Source: Oscillospiraceae bacterium
GTDB taxonomy: Bacteria > Bacillota > Clostridia > Oscillospirales > Oscillospiraceae
Reading direction: 5' to 3'
Assembly (NCBI GenBank): GCA_020025545.1
Contig: JAHHRX010000002.1
Span: forward strand, 40,590-104,589
Length of the DNA stretch: 64,000 nucleotides
Shown: one piece after another, positions 52,843 through 60,645 of the stretch
Position numbering within the stretch: position 1 is the stretch's first letter
Layout: each line of letters opens with the position of its first letter
Notes under the pieces: model-generated
Told to the model about the DNA's origin: nothing
Seen by the model: the letters and a program-made list of their open reading frames with translations, nothing else
Database searches by the model: none
Position numbers and translations under genes: made by a program

Positions 52843-52869
52843 TTAGCACTCCTTATCCTTGAGTGCTAA
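52843..52869. promoter_or_regulatory. CIRCE operator
   Basis: TTAGCACTC, 9 bp, GAGTGCTAA, the exact consensus HrcA site, between the promoter and the hrcA start. Confidence 0.97.
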
Positions 52870-52873
52870 GCAC

Positions 52874-52902
52874 ACTATACCAAAGAGTGCTAACAATGTC
52901 AA
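52874..52902 (-). promoter_or_regulatory. Sigma-A promoter of hrcA operon with an extra CIRCE half-site
   Basis: Minus strand TTGACA (52897-52902), 17 bp, TATAGT (52874-52879). The spacer contains another TTAGCACTC half-site (52885-52893 on the plus strand as GAGTGCTAA). Confidence 0.9.
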
Positions 52903-53040
52903 GGGGTGGATTTTGAATTATTTTTGAACTTTTGGTTTTTAGGGGATTTTTCTCCGGTTTCGCCTGATTTTTCGGTGCGGCAAGCCGGGATATCCATCGC
53001 AGAGCAGGCTGCTCTTGAGGCAATTCGTTGCCGGCCTCTC

Positions 53041-53662
53041 TGTCTCTTTCTTGTTTCGCCAAGAAAGAGACGAAAAGAATGCGATTTAAGGGGGCTTTTT
53101 ACAAAGACGCCCCCTTAAAAATCCCCTCCGAAACCGTTAGCCGTTGCTCTTTGCGACCTTGATGCGGGCAAGCAAGCAACGCCCGCCTGCCGTCGCTCAA
53201 AGAAATTGCAGTACGCAGCGATACCTGCACCGTACCTCTAACAGGGAAGACTTTCTTGCGCAGTACTTCTGTTCTGCCTGCCGGGAGGCGGATATCGCTT
53301 GCATATCCGCACAGCGTGTTAAAACGCTTCGCCTGCAATCTTAGGATGGGGGATACCTAAGGGGGGGGCTTTGTGCAAAGCCCCCCCCCTTGGGCAGGTC
53401 TTTGGTTACTTTCTGCCTGCCAGAAAGTGACACCCTTGCGCAGGCAGGGCCTGAGCCGTTTCGTTACGGACAAAGCAAAAGAAAGTCCGCCGGGTGGCTC
53501 ACTCGGTAACGCATTGCCCCAATAATCCCCCGTAGGGCAGGCAGAGCCTGAGCCGTTTCGTTACGAACGAAGCAAAAGAAAGTCCGCCGGGGGGTTCGCT
53601 CGGTAACGCAGTACCTCAATAATCCCCCGTAGGGCGGACAGGGCTTTGGGTATTTTCAGCCG
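53041..53662 (+). repeat. Hairpin-rich dispersed repeat, copy 2
   Basis: Aligns with 31562-32060 from the first hairpin (TCTCTTTCTTG/CAAGAAAGAGA) to about 40 bp before the next gene, here pdaA. It has a longer central hairpin (AAGGGGGGGGC...GCCCCCCCCCTT at 53359-53392) and a 97-bp tandem duplication near its 3' end. No coding gene is supported. The 52903-53040 stretch before it shows nothing else. Confidence 0.85.
53441..53634 (+). repeat. 97-bp tandem duplication within repeat copy 2
   Basis: Two units, starting CAGGCAGGGCCTGAGCCG at 53441 and CAGGCAGAGCCTGAGCCG at 53538, about 85-90% alike by eye. Copy 1 holds a single unit. Confidence 0.8.
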
Positions 53663-53670
53663 GTGCTCTA

Positions 53671-53678
53671 CATAGATT
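53671..53678 (+). promoter_or_regulatory. Candidate sporulation -10 element for pdaA
   Basis: CATAGATT fits CATAnnnT, 21 bp before the pdaA ATG, with GTATTTT about 20 bp upstream. The same relative layout is seen before yabP. Confidence 0.3.
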
Positions 53679-53699
53679 GTCCCGAGGAGGAGATTTTTT

Positions 53700-54485
53700 A
53701 TGCGCAAACGGGATATTTTTTTAATTGCTCTGGCAGTTTTGCTGGGAGTCGGCCTCGCCGCCCATCTGCTGCTGCGCAGCACCGCCGAAACCGGCTCATG
53801 GGGTCTCAGCTTCCGGCAGGACGGCACACCTCCCGTAGGGCCCGCTTCCGCTTCTCAGCTTCAAAAGCTGGATGCCGCCTATCTGGGAAATCCGGAGGAA
53901 AAGGTGCTGTATCTCACATTTGATGCCGGATACGAAAACGGTTCCACCGCCAAAATTCTGGACACCCTCAAAAAACACAACGCCCCGGCGGTGTTTTTTC
54001 TGGTGGGGAACTACATTGAAAAAAATGTGGATCTGGTGAAGCGGATGGCCGCCGAGGGGCACACTGTGGGCAACCACACCATGCATCATTACGATATGAG
54101 CAGGATTTCCGACCCGGAGGCCTTCCGCCGTGAGCTGGAGGATCTGGAGACGCTGTACCGGGAAAAAATCGGCGGGGAGATGTCCAAATTTTACCGGCCG
54201 CCTCAGGGAATTTACAGCACGGAAAACCTCAAGACCGCCCAGCGGCTGGGGTACAAGACGGTATTCTGGAGCCTTGCCTATGTAGACTGGAAAAACGACG
54301 CCCAGCCCACCAAGGAGCAGGCCTTTGCCAAGCTCCTGCCGAGGGTCCACAACGGAGCGGTGATCCTGCTGCACTCCACATCTCAGACCAACGCCGCCAT
54401 TCTGGACGAACTGCTGACGAAATATGAGGAAATGGGCTATCGCTTTGCCCCCATCACCGAGCTGTTCGCAAACAATGCCGGATAA
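53700..54485 (+). CDS. pdaA: Polysaccharide deacetylase PdaA (spore cortex muramic-delta-lactam)
   Basis: 261 residues. N-terminal membrane/signal segment (about 5-25), then the NodB domain: YLTFDAGYENG (catalytic Asp), GNHTMHHYDM (metal His pair), YRPPQGIYS and VILLHSTS. VFWSLAYVDWK is characteristic of PdaA, which removes acetyl from N-acetylmuramic acid so that muramic-delta-lactam forms in the spore cortex. The first Asp of the usual TFDDG is followed by A (here FDAG), as PdaA has N. RBS GAGGAGG. Confidence 0.9.
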   Translation: MRKRDIFLIALAVLLGVGLAAHLLLRSTAETGSWGLSFRQDGTPPVGPASASQLQKLDAAYLGNPEEKVLYLTFDAGYENGSTAKILDTLKKHNAPAVFFLVGNYIEKNVDLVKRMAAEGHTVGNHTMHHYDMSRISDPEAFRRELEDLETLYREKIGGEMSKFYRPPQGIYSTENLKTAQRLGYKTVFWSLAYVDWKNDAQPTKEQAFAKLLPRVHNGAVILLHSTSQTNAAILDELLTKYEEMGYRFAPITELFANNAG

Positions 54486-54519
54486 CCGTCCGTCATCGGC
54501 GGAGCGGGGGAGCGGACAA

Positions 54520-54557
54520 AAAAGCTGTCACTTCCGGGTAAGGAAATGACAGCTTTT
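54520..54557 (+). terminator. Terminator of pdaA
   Basis: 11-bp stem AAAAGCTGTCA/TGACAGCTTTT with a 16-nt loop. Confidence 0.75.
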
Positions 54558-54660
54558 CGTTCTGTTAATGCGGAATTTATAAAAATAGGGGAGGGATGGG
54601 GCATCCGTCCCAAAAGCTCATAAAAACTGCGGGAGCCAAACCCTCAGCCCCCGCCATTTT

Positions 54661-55152
54661 TTACCGTTCTTTTTTGTTCTTCTGGCCGGGCTCCCGGCGG
54701 AAGCCGTCCCTGTCAAAGGCCTTCATAACCATCACATCAATGGCAATGCAGGCCGCGGCCACGAAAATCAGCTCCCAGAATATGCATTTTGCACCCCGAA
54801 TCACCATATCCATGCCATTCATTCCACGCAGGCCGTTACAGAGAAACGCAAACACTATGGTCAGCACAGCGCCCAGACTGCTCCAGATCATGCCTGCCAG
54901 CCGCTGGGTATATTTCCATGCTTCCAGACTTGCCATGCCCCACCAGCTGCGGTAGCCCAGACCGTAGTTTGCCTCCTTCGGAGGCGCCAGCAGGAACAGA
55001 AGTCCCAGCCCCAGCATAATCAGGGGCCCCGCCATGACCGCCAGCCGGATCGCCATTTCCACCCGGCCCATTACGGTGCTGAGGTCCGGCAGCAGATTTC
55101 CCAGCAATGCGCCCAGGTCCATATTCTGCAATAATGATTTCAGTGCCTCCAT
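54661..55152 (-). CDS. SdpI-like membrane protein
   Basis: 163 residues. Three helices (about 30-60, 95-115, 125-145). The segment NYGLGYRSWWGMASLEAWKY resembles the SdpI-family motif N..fGyRt..s...eaW, which in B. subtilis SdpI gives immunity to the SdpC toxin. No toxin gene is near. 12 bp after nrdR and probably co-transcribed. Confidence 0.65.
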   Translation of the reverse strand: MEALKSLLQNMDLGALLGNLLPDLSTVMGRVEMAIRLAVMAGPLIMLGLGLLFLLAPPKEANYGLGYRSWWGMASLEAWKYTQRLAGMIWSSLGAVLTIVFAFLCNGLRGMNGMDMVIRGAKCIFWELIFVAAACIAIDVMVMKAFDRDGFRREPGQKNKKER

Positions 55153-55164
55153 AGGACATACTCC

Positions 55165-55620
55165 TTATTTTTCCTCAAGGAACTGGTTTATTTCGTGAAT
55201 AAAGCTGTTTACATCCTGAAACCGGCGATAAACCGAAGCAAATCGGATATAGGCCACTTCATCCAGAGGTTTCAGGCGGGCCATGACCATTTCGCCGATT
55301 TTATCGGTGCTGACCTCCCGCTCCAGAGTGTTCTGAATGGACTGCTCGATTTCCAGAGCGATCCGGTCCAGATCTGCCACATCCACCTGCCGCTTATCAA
55401 AAGCACGGACCATGGAATTCAGGATCTTGTTTCTGTCGAAATTCTGCCGGGTACCGTCCCGCTTTACCACAATGATCGGCAGACTTTCCACAACCTCGTA
55501 AGTTGTAAATCTGCGCTGGCAGGCGATACATTCACGGCGGCGGCGAATGCTGTTGCCGTCCTCAGAACGGCGGGAATCCACTACCTTGCTTTCCTGGTCT
55601 CCGCAAAATGGACATCTCAT
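55165..55620 (-). CDS. nrdR: Transcriptional repressor NrdR
   Basis: 151 residues. Zinc ribbon MRCPFCGDQESKVVDSRRSE with CIACQRRFTT, then an ATP-cone (VVKRDGTRQNFDRNKI). NrdR senses ATP/dATP and represses ribonucleotide reductase genes; none of these is in the window. Confidence 0.96.
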   Translation of the reverse strand: MRCPFCGDQESKVVDSRRSEDGNSIRRRRECIACQRRFTTYEVVESLPIIVVKRDGTRQNFDRNKILNSMVRAFDKRQVDVADLDRIALEIEQSIQNTLEREVSTDKIGEMVMARLKPLDEVAYIRFASVYRRFQDVNSFIHEINQFLEEK

Positions 55621-55658
55621 ACCATCCAGCTCCCCCTGACTGTATTATATAATGTATG

Positions 55659-55687
55659 ATTATACCAGAATTATGTTATCCTGTCCA
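55659..55687 (-). promoter_or_regulatory. Sigma-A promoter for nrdR
   Basis: Minus strand TGGACA, 17 bp, TATAAT preceded by TGG (extended -10). Confidence 0.75.
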
Positions 55688-55698
55688 GTATTTTTTCC

Positions 55699-55727
55699 TT
55701 GTCATTTCCGGCCTGATAGGGTAAAAT
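55699..55727 (+). promoter_or_regulatory. Sigma-A promoter for the 55758-56171 gene
   Basis: TTGTCA, 17 bp, TAAAAT, 30 bp before the ATG. Confidence 0.7.
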
Positions 55728-55757
55728 AGGGTCAGCAACCCAAAAAAGGAGACTGTT

Positions 55758-56171
55758 ATGGGCAAACAAACAAAACTTTTTATCGCATGGGGCATCCTTT
55801 ACATCGTCTGCACGGTTTGGGGCTTTATTCCCCATCCTCAGGGGGCTCTTTACGGCTTTCTGTTTCTCTCATCCTTAGGATTTTTTATTCCCCCCGCCAT
55901 GCTGCTTTATGACGGCGTACAGCATAAGGACAGAAAGCGCTTTGTGCTGATGCGGAACCTCAGCCTTGCGTCCCTGATTCTCACGGTCATCGTGCTGATT
56001 CTCAATTTTATGACCATGAATGCATCGGCAGAAGCGGGAAAAGTGCTTTACTGGCTTCTCATTCTTGTATCCGCCCCCATGATCTGCTCCCAGGTATGGG
56101 TGGTAAGCCTGTTCTGCTGGGCCTGCCTGCTGATGGTGAGCATTCAGTATCTCAGAAGATTCCCGAAATAA
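55758..56171 (+). CDS. Four-helix membrane protein, unknown function
   Basis: 137 residues with four hydrophobic helices (about 6-24, 32-52, 68-88, 100-132) joined by short charged loops. No family recognised. RBS AAGGAG; own promoter and shared terminator. Confidence 0.7.
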   Translation: MGKQTKLFIAWGILYIVCTVWGFIPHPQGALYGFLFLSSLGFFIPPAMLLYDGVQHKDRKRFVLMRNLSLASLILTVIVLILNFMTMNASAEAGKVLYWLLILVSAPMICSQVWVVSLFCWACLLMVSIQYLRRFPK

Positions 56172-56178
56172 AAAAAAT

Positions 56179-56217
56179 CGCCTGTCCTTAGGAACGTTCC
56201 GAAAGGGCAGGCGTTTT
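56179..56217. terminator. Bidirectional terminator between convergent genes
   Basis: CGCCTGTCC/GGGCAGGCG stem (one G-T pair), T tract on the plus side and A-rich on the other. Confidence 0.8.
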
Positions 56218-56219
56218 CA

Positions 56220-56627
56220 TTACTTTTTTCTCTTTTTCTTCCCGGTAAACCACAGACACAGCCACTGTCCCAGCAATGTAAGCGTAATGAGTCCCCCCAC
56301 AAAAGAGAAATGATCCAATCCCATGAAGAGGGGCGATAAGGATGCCGCAGCGGCAATCAGGGACAGATCCCTTTCCATGCAGCGCAGATTGTCCGTGCCG
56401 TAAATGCAGTACAGCACTGCCAGCAGTGCCACGCCGCAGGTGAGCACCGCCGTCAGCATGGGGCCGAAATTGGCGTAGCCGAAGGGGGTAAGGCTGAAAT
56501 AGGAATAGGTCTGCCGGATGATTTCACCTTTGTAAAGCTTGAAATTCAGCACCGCACCATAGGGGAGCGCCTCCAGAATGAGGGCCACAGCCGGCAGAAT
56601 AAGGCACAGACATCTTGTCTTTTTCAC
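56220..56627 (-). CDS. Four-helix membrane protein with basic tail
   Basis: 135 residues, GTG start with AAGGAGG. Hydrophobic segments at about 5-25, 54-72, 82-102 and 108-128, ending GKKKRKK. It follows the lipoprotein gene by 15 bases, so the two are probably co-expressed. Function unknown. Confidence 0.7.
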   Translation of the reverse strand: MKKTRCLCLILPAVALILEALPYGAVLNFKLYKGEIIRQTYSYFSLTPFGYANFGPMLTAVLTCGVALLAVLYCIYGTDNLRCMERDLSLIAAAASLSPLFMGLDHFSFVGGLITLTLLGQWLCLWFTGKKKRKK

Positions 56628-56642
56628 AGCACAGAAACCTCC

Positions 56643-57221
56643 TTAATTTACCTGAGGCAAGGTCAGCGACACCTGTCCGATTTCATTTACCAGAAGCTTC
56701 ACGCTGACCTGCACGCCGTCCATATCCACTTTTCCGGTGACGGTACAGGCATCCTTTTCAAAGCGGACGGTCACATCCTGAAAAGAATCAAAGGTCACAT
56801 CGGATCGCTGGCGATAGGTAAGATTTTCGCCCTTTACCTTTTTGAAGTTTTCCTTCACAAAGATCTCTTGGGCTTGCTGCATGAGCTCTTCGAATTTTCC
56901 GGCTTCTTTGTCCTGCTCTATCTGGGTTTTTACCCACTTATCCCCAAGAATATGGGTATATTGGTAGGTCGTCCCGCCCACGGTTTCCAGATACTTTTCG
57001 CCCATCCCGAGAACGCCTGTGCGGTACTGCTTGTTTCCGTCCATCTGAACCGTCACACTGATTTGCCCCAGCAGCGGGATATCCTCCACTGTCAGAATGA
57101 TCTGGCAGTTTTTCTCTTTGGAAAGGCCGCCGCGGAGCTGGTCAATGGGGTGGATGCTTCCGCAGGCGGTAACCCCCGCCAGCAGGCAGAGGGTAAGGAG
57201 CAGCGTCGTAAGTTTTTTCAT
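56643..57221 (-). CDS. Lipoprotein of unknown function
   Basis: 192 residues. Signal peptide with lipobox AGVTAC (Cys about 20). The mature part has alternating beta strands (QIILTVEDIPLLGQISVTVQ), resembling the DUF6612/LolA-like class of cell-envelope lipoproteins only loosely. RBS GAGGAA. Confidence 0.75.
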   Translation of the reverse strand: MKKLTTLLLTLCLLAGVTACGSIHPIDQLRGGLSKEKNCQIILTVEDIPLLGQISVTVQMDGNKQYRTGVLGMGEKYLETVGGTTYQYTHILGDKWVKTQIEQDKEAGKFEELMQQAQEIFVKENFKKVKGENLTYRQRSDVTFDSFQDVTVRFEKDACTVTGKVDMDGVQVSVKLLVNEIGQVSLTLPQVN

Positions 57222-57406
57222 TGTGATTCCTCCCGGAATTTTGTAATGTCATACTATCACAGCTTTTTCCCCGTGTAAAGTGGGCAATATCTGTGAAGTC
57301 CCGGACAGGCTTTGCGCTATCCTTTGCCGCGGGGCAGGATATGGAAATTGGTGTAAATGTAAAATTTTCCAACGCTTTTCTATATACATTTCCCAGTTTC
57401 CTTTGA

Positions 57407-57435
57407 TTGACATATTCCGGGGAATTTTATATAAT
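57407..57435 (+). promoter_or_regulatory. Perfect-consensus sigma-A promoter
   Basis: TTGACA, 17 bp, TATAAT, 36 bp before ATG 57472. Confidence 0.9.
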
Positions 57436-57471
57436 TATGTAACCAAAAGGGAAATAAGGAGGATTATTATT

Positions 57472-58083
57472 ATGTTTTGCAAAAACTGCGGCACGCAGCT
57501 TTTGGACGATCAGTCTCTCTGCCCCGAGTGCGGCGCTCCGGCAAATGCGGCACAAACCCCCGCTCCTGCCCAGCACGCTTTCCCCAGCCCCGAAATCAGC
57601 CAGACGGAAAATGTTCCCCTTGGTATTCTGGGCGCACTCCTGGCAGCCGTTGCAGGCGCTGCGGCAATCGCTTTGTTCACAAAGATGGGCTATATCTCCT
57701 CTTTGGGCGGTCTGCTGCTGGCATTTCTCACGGTTTTCCTGTACAAGAAATTCAGTGGCGGTCAGATCGGCACCGCAGGCGTTCTTGTGTGCATTGGGCT
57801 GTGCATTGTCGCCCCGTATATAGGCTACCGTGCAGGCTTTGCGTGGGAAATCGGTGTATACGAGGATCTCTATGTGACGCTGTTTCTGAATTCTATGGGA
57901 ATTTCCCACAGCTTTGCAGGTGTTTTTGCCAACTTCCATAAGATTATCAATGCGCTGGAAATGGGCGGTGACATCGCAAAAGACCTGATTCTGCTCTATC
58001 TCTTCACAGCTTTGGGTGCTTTCGCTTGTTTCGTAGACACCTTCAAAAAGCGCAAAATCGTCCGGGACGAGTCTGCCGACTGA
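57472..58083 (+). CDS. Zinc-ribbon membrane protein
   Basis: 203 residues. MFCKNCGTQLLDDQSLCPEC is a zinc-ribbon (CxxC...CxxC), followed by a Pro/Ala linker and about four membrane helices (48-66, 72-90, 98-118, 165-185). Such ribbon-plus-membrane proteins are common in gut Clostridia; their function is unknown. RBS AAGGAGG; consensus promoter implies strong expression. Confidence 0.78.
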   Translation: MFCKNCGTQLLDDQSLCPECGAPANAAQTPAPAQHAFPSPEISQTENVPLGILGALLAAVAGAAAIALFTKMGYISSLGGLLLAFLTVFLYKKFSGGQIGTAGVLVCIGLCIVAPYIGYRAGFAWEIGVYEDLYVTLFLNSMGISHSFAGVFANFHKIINALEMGGDIAKDLILLYLFTALGAFACFVDTFKKRKIVRDESAD

Positions 58084-58116
58084 TATTCTTTTCCGAAAAT
58101 TACATATTGAAAAGCA

Positions 58117-58166
58117 AAAAATATCCGAAGAAATCACGGCATTGCCTTGGTTTCTCCGGATATTTT
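58117..58166 (+). terminator. Terminator of the zinc-ribbon membrane gene
   Basis: AAAATATCCG..AGAAA pairs with TTTCTCCGGATATTTT around a 17-nt loop. Confidence 0.7.
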
Positions 58167-58203
58167 ATTATATTCTGCATTCTTTTCTGTGCCGCAGAAA
58201 AAG

Positions 58204-58227
58204 AGGGCAGAACTTGCGTTCTGCCCT
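58204..58227 (-). terminator. Terminator of the truncated rubrerythrin gene
   Basis: 10-bp stem AGGGCAGAAC/GTTCTGCCCT, then CTTTTTC on the minus strand. Confidence 0.85.
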
Positions 58228-58243
58228 CCTGAAGGTCAATATC

Positions 58244-58321
58244 TTACTTGAAGTAACGCTCCAGCAGACCCTTCAGAGCCTTGCCGTGGCGAGCCTCGTC
58301 ACGAGCCATCTCGTGAACGGT
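58244..58321 (-). pseudogene. Rubrerythrin 3' remnant cut by element insertion
   Basis: 25 codons read TVHEMARDEARHGKALKG then LLERYFK and stop. This is the C-terminal helix of the rubrerythrin diiron domain, with the ExxH-type metal ligands of VHEMARDEARH. Upstream of this the frame continues without similarity and no start is near. The native terminator follows. The rest of the gene should lie beyond the far end of the element, outside the window. Confidence 0.8.
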
Positions 58322-58355
58322 TTGCAAAACGCATCCTGCGGATGCTAATTTGCAA
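58321..58355. other. Probable attachment site (junction) of the integrated element
   Basis: An inverted repeat TTGCAAAACGCATCC / GGATGCTAATTTGCAA begins exactly where rubrerythrin similarity ends, 150 bp before the tyrosine recombinase gene. GCATCC/GGATGC are separated by 3 bp; outer TTGCAA boxes follow. This is the usual form of a core-site region. The stretch 58356-58504 shows no gene. Confidence 0.6.
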
Positions 58356-58504
58356 GGGCGTGGATAGCTTCTTTTACTCAAGATTACGTCAAACTTCAAA
58401 CGAATTAAAGCATCTTTTTAACATCTTCGGTACCATGATTGTACATCTTCAAAAGCAAATCTACACCTTGTGTACCATCTGAATACCATTCAGAGGTGTC
58501 AAAT

Positions 58505-59719
58505 ATGGGAAAACAACAGGAAAGTGGTATCTTCAAAACAGATGAGGAATATTGGGGCTATCGGTTCTCCATTCTAATTGATGGGAAGCGTGTTACCCGC
58601 AGAAGATTCACAGATGATGACGGAAACAAGTTCTCTTCCAAAAGGGCCGCCACCAAAGCAAGGGAAACTGCCATTGCAAATGCCCGACTGGATATGAAGC
58701 GGAAAACAGAAGTTACCCGAAAAACAGTTCAGGATGTTTATGAGGAATATTGTGCCAAAGGCCGTAGTGACAGAGCCTATGGAACAATCCGTAAACAGGA
58801 CAGCTTGTGGGAAAATCATATTTCCAGTAGGTTCGGAAAAAGAATGGTGGATGATATTTCGGTGGCGGAAGTGACAGACTACTTGGCAGAGCTTTACTAC
58901 CACGAAGGTCTGTCCTTCATGTATGTGGAGAGCTTTCTGAAAATGTTCTATCTGATCTTCGGTCAAGCCTATTCCCGCAATTATTTGTCTGTGGATACTT
59001 ACAACAAGCTTTGCGTCAATAAGGATACTAAAATCCGTATGCCGAAAATTAAAACGGAAGATGATACGGATATTGTGGCCTACACCCAGGAAGAACTCCA
59101 GAAGATGGATCAGTATTTCAGCGGATCAGCTGGAGAAACTGCTTATCTTCTGGGCCGATACTGCGGCCTCCGGATCAATGAATGTTATGGCCTAAAATGG
59201 GATCATGTAGATCTGAAGGCGGGAACGATTCTGATTGATCGTCAGATGCAGTATCAGGACGGCCTCATTAAACTGGTTCCGCCGAAAACAAGAAATGCTA
59301 AAAGAACCATCTACATGAGCGGGGTTTTGAAGAATTATCTTCAAAAGCTGAATCAGCAGTGGAAAGAAGACGAAGTGCAGTTTGCGGCCCTCTGGGAACA
59401 GAACAGGCGACAAATTGAGGACATGGACGGCAAGAAAATTTTATCCACAGAGCTTGTGAATTGTCTGCCGAACGGCAAGATTCAGACCGTCAATTCCATG
59501 AAGTATCATGCCAAAGAGATTAAAACAAAGCTCAATATCCAATTCAAATACCATAATCTCCGCCACACATACGGAACTATGATGGCAGAAATGAATACAC
59601 CGGCACATTTGCTGTGCGATCAGATGGGCCACGGAAATATCCATGTCACCCAGAAATATTATATTGCCATTTCCAAGAGCGGAATTGAAACGCTGCGGAA
59701 GAATTTGAACCAACTCTGA
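58505..59719 (+). CDS. Tyrosine recombinase/integrase
   Basis: 404 residues. An N-terminal AP2-like arm-binding domain (GYRFSILIDGKRVTRRRF), a core-binding SAM-like domain (residues 70-170) and a catalytic domain with Arg in YCGLRINECYGLKW, HNLRHTYG (HxxR), MGHGNIHVTQKYY with the His and nucleophilic Tyr. It integrates and excises the element at the adjacent site. ATG 58505 has AGGTG; an upstream in-frame start at 58439 is less likely. Confidence 0.93.
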   Translation: MGKQQESGIFKTDEEYWGYRFSILIDGKRVTRRRFTDDDGNKFSSKRAATKARETAIANARLDMKRKTEVTRKTVQDVYEEYCAKGRSDRAYGTIRKQDSLWENHISSRFGKRMVDDISVAEVTDYLAELYYHEGLSFMYVESFLKMFYLIFGQAYSRNYLSVDTYNKLCVNKDTKIRMPKIKTEDDTDIVAYTQEELQKMDQYFSGSAGETAYLLGRYCGLRINECYGLKWDHVDLKAGTILIDRQMQYQDGLIKLVPPKTRNAKRTIYMSGVLKNYLQKLNQQWKEDEVQFAALWEQNRRQIEDMDGKKILSTELVNCLPNGKIQTVNSMKYHAKEIKTKLNIQFKYHNLRHTYGTMMAEMNTPAHLLCDQMGHGNIHVTQKYYIAISKSGIETLRKNLNQL

Positions 59720-59726
59720 TACAACA

Positions 59727-59762
59727 AAGAAGCAAGAAACGATCATGTTTCTTGCTTCTTTT
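59727..59762. terminator. Terminator between integrase and the HEPN-type gene
   Basis: AAGAAGCAAGAAAC/GTTTCTTGCTTCTT stem with a GATCAT loop and TTTTT; convergent genes. Confidence 0.85.
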
Positions 59763-59782
59763 TAACATCTTTTAAGTAACTT

Positions 59783-60589
59783 TTAGCCATCTTTGCAGTT
59801 TTCCGCTATTATTTCAGCAATATAAGATAATGCATCAACACACAGAATAGTTCTCATAGCGTGTTCTTTTGTGCCATAGTTTAACTGGACTCCATGGCAG
59901 ATTAGGTTTCGATTTGGATGTTTCGCAAGTTCCTCTTTTATTTCCATCTTCGGAATTCTGGTCCTAAAGATTTTGAATCGCAGATATCCCATGAAAAACC
60001 CATACTCTCCTTCTTCATCATCAATCTCACCACCTTTAAGCACGGCTGTCATTACTCTTGAAGTATCATTTGATGATTGAAATCCATATCTGTCTCGGAT
60101 TTTTTTCAATGTGACAGGATCGTATGTGGTATTTCTCATTTTCAAATATTTTTCTATATCAGCTGTGATCCCTATTAACTGAGTTATTAATATAGATACA
60201 GCTCCATAATAGTAACCTAACTGATAAAGGAGAAATGCCTCATGGAAAAGAGGTATTCTTTCATGATTAATTATTTCGGATGATGCCATTTGCTCTTCTA
60301 ATTTCTTAAGATGGAGGGCATCATAATACTCATATATTGCCGCTATCACTCCTTTTTCTCCTGATTTTTCATACTGTTCAATCACATACTCATGGAATAC
60401 TGGTTCGCCGTTTATATATGCAGGCCAATCTAATTCTGCCAAAATCCGAACATATTTATGGTAGTTTTCTCGCTCTGATTCAGATAAATCTTCTGAATCA
60501 TAAATTGCGTCTGCCGCTTTCGATATTGCAGCTACAATTTTCTCAATATCAAAAACAACCTCTGTACCATTTCTTTTGATAATTTTCAT
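59783..60589 (-). CDS. HEPN-motif protein with N-terminal ATP-cone segment
   Basis: 268 residues. The N-terminus MKIIKRNGTEVVFDIEKIV matches the start of an ATP-cone, the ATP/dATP-sensing domain of NrdD and NrdR (compare VVKRDGTRQNFDRNKI in nrdR of this window); similarity fades after about residue 35. From about residue 50 it follows the pattern of helical HEPN-type phage-resistance/abortive proteins: LDWPAYINGEP, HEAFLLYQLGYYYGAVSIL, and RNLICHG at residues 227-233, the R-x4-H motif of HEPN ribonucleases. It lies 56 bp behind the WYL regulator in the same direction on an integrated, A/T-richer element. Function as an RNase or defence effector is inferred; the weak RBS (GGTGA) suggests low expression. 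Confidence 0.6.
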   Translation of the reverse strand: MKIIKRNGTEVVFDIEKIVAAISKAADAIYDSEDLSESERENYHKYVRILAELDWPAYINGEPVFHEYVIEQYEKSGEKGVIAAIYEYYDALHLKKLEEQMASSEIINHERIPLFHEAFLLYQLGYYYGAVSILITQLIGITADIEKYLKMRNTTYDPVTLKKIRDRYGFQSSNDTSRVMTAVLKGGEIDDEEGEYGFFMGYLRFKIFRTRIPKMEIKEELAKHPNRNLICHGVQLNYGTKEHAMRTILCVDALSYIAEIIAENCKDG

Positions 60590-60645
60590 TTTATGGTGTC
60601 ACCAGCATTCCTTATATTTTTGTAAGAATAGTACATAGCTGCGCA

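Noticed and set aside
53441..53634. CRISPR-like tandem repeats
   Set aside because: There are only two units of 97 bp, with no spacer structure and no cas genes.
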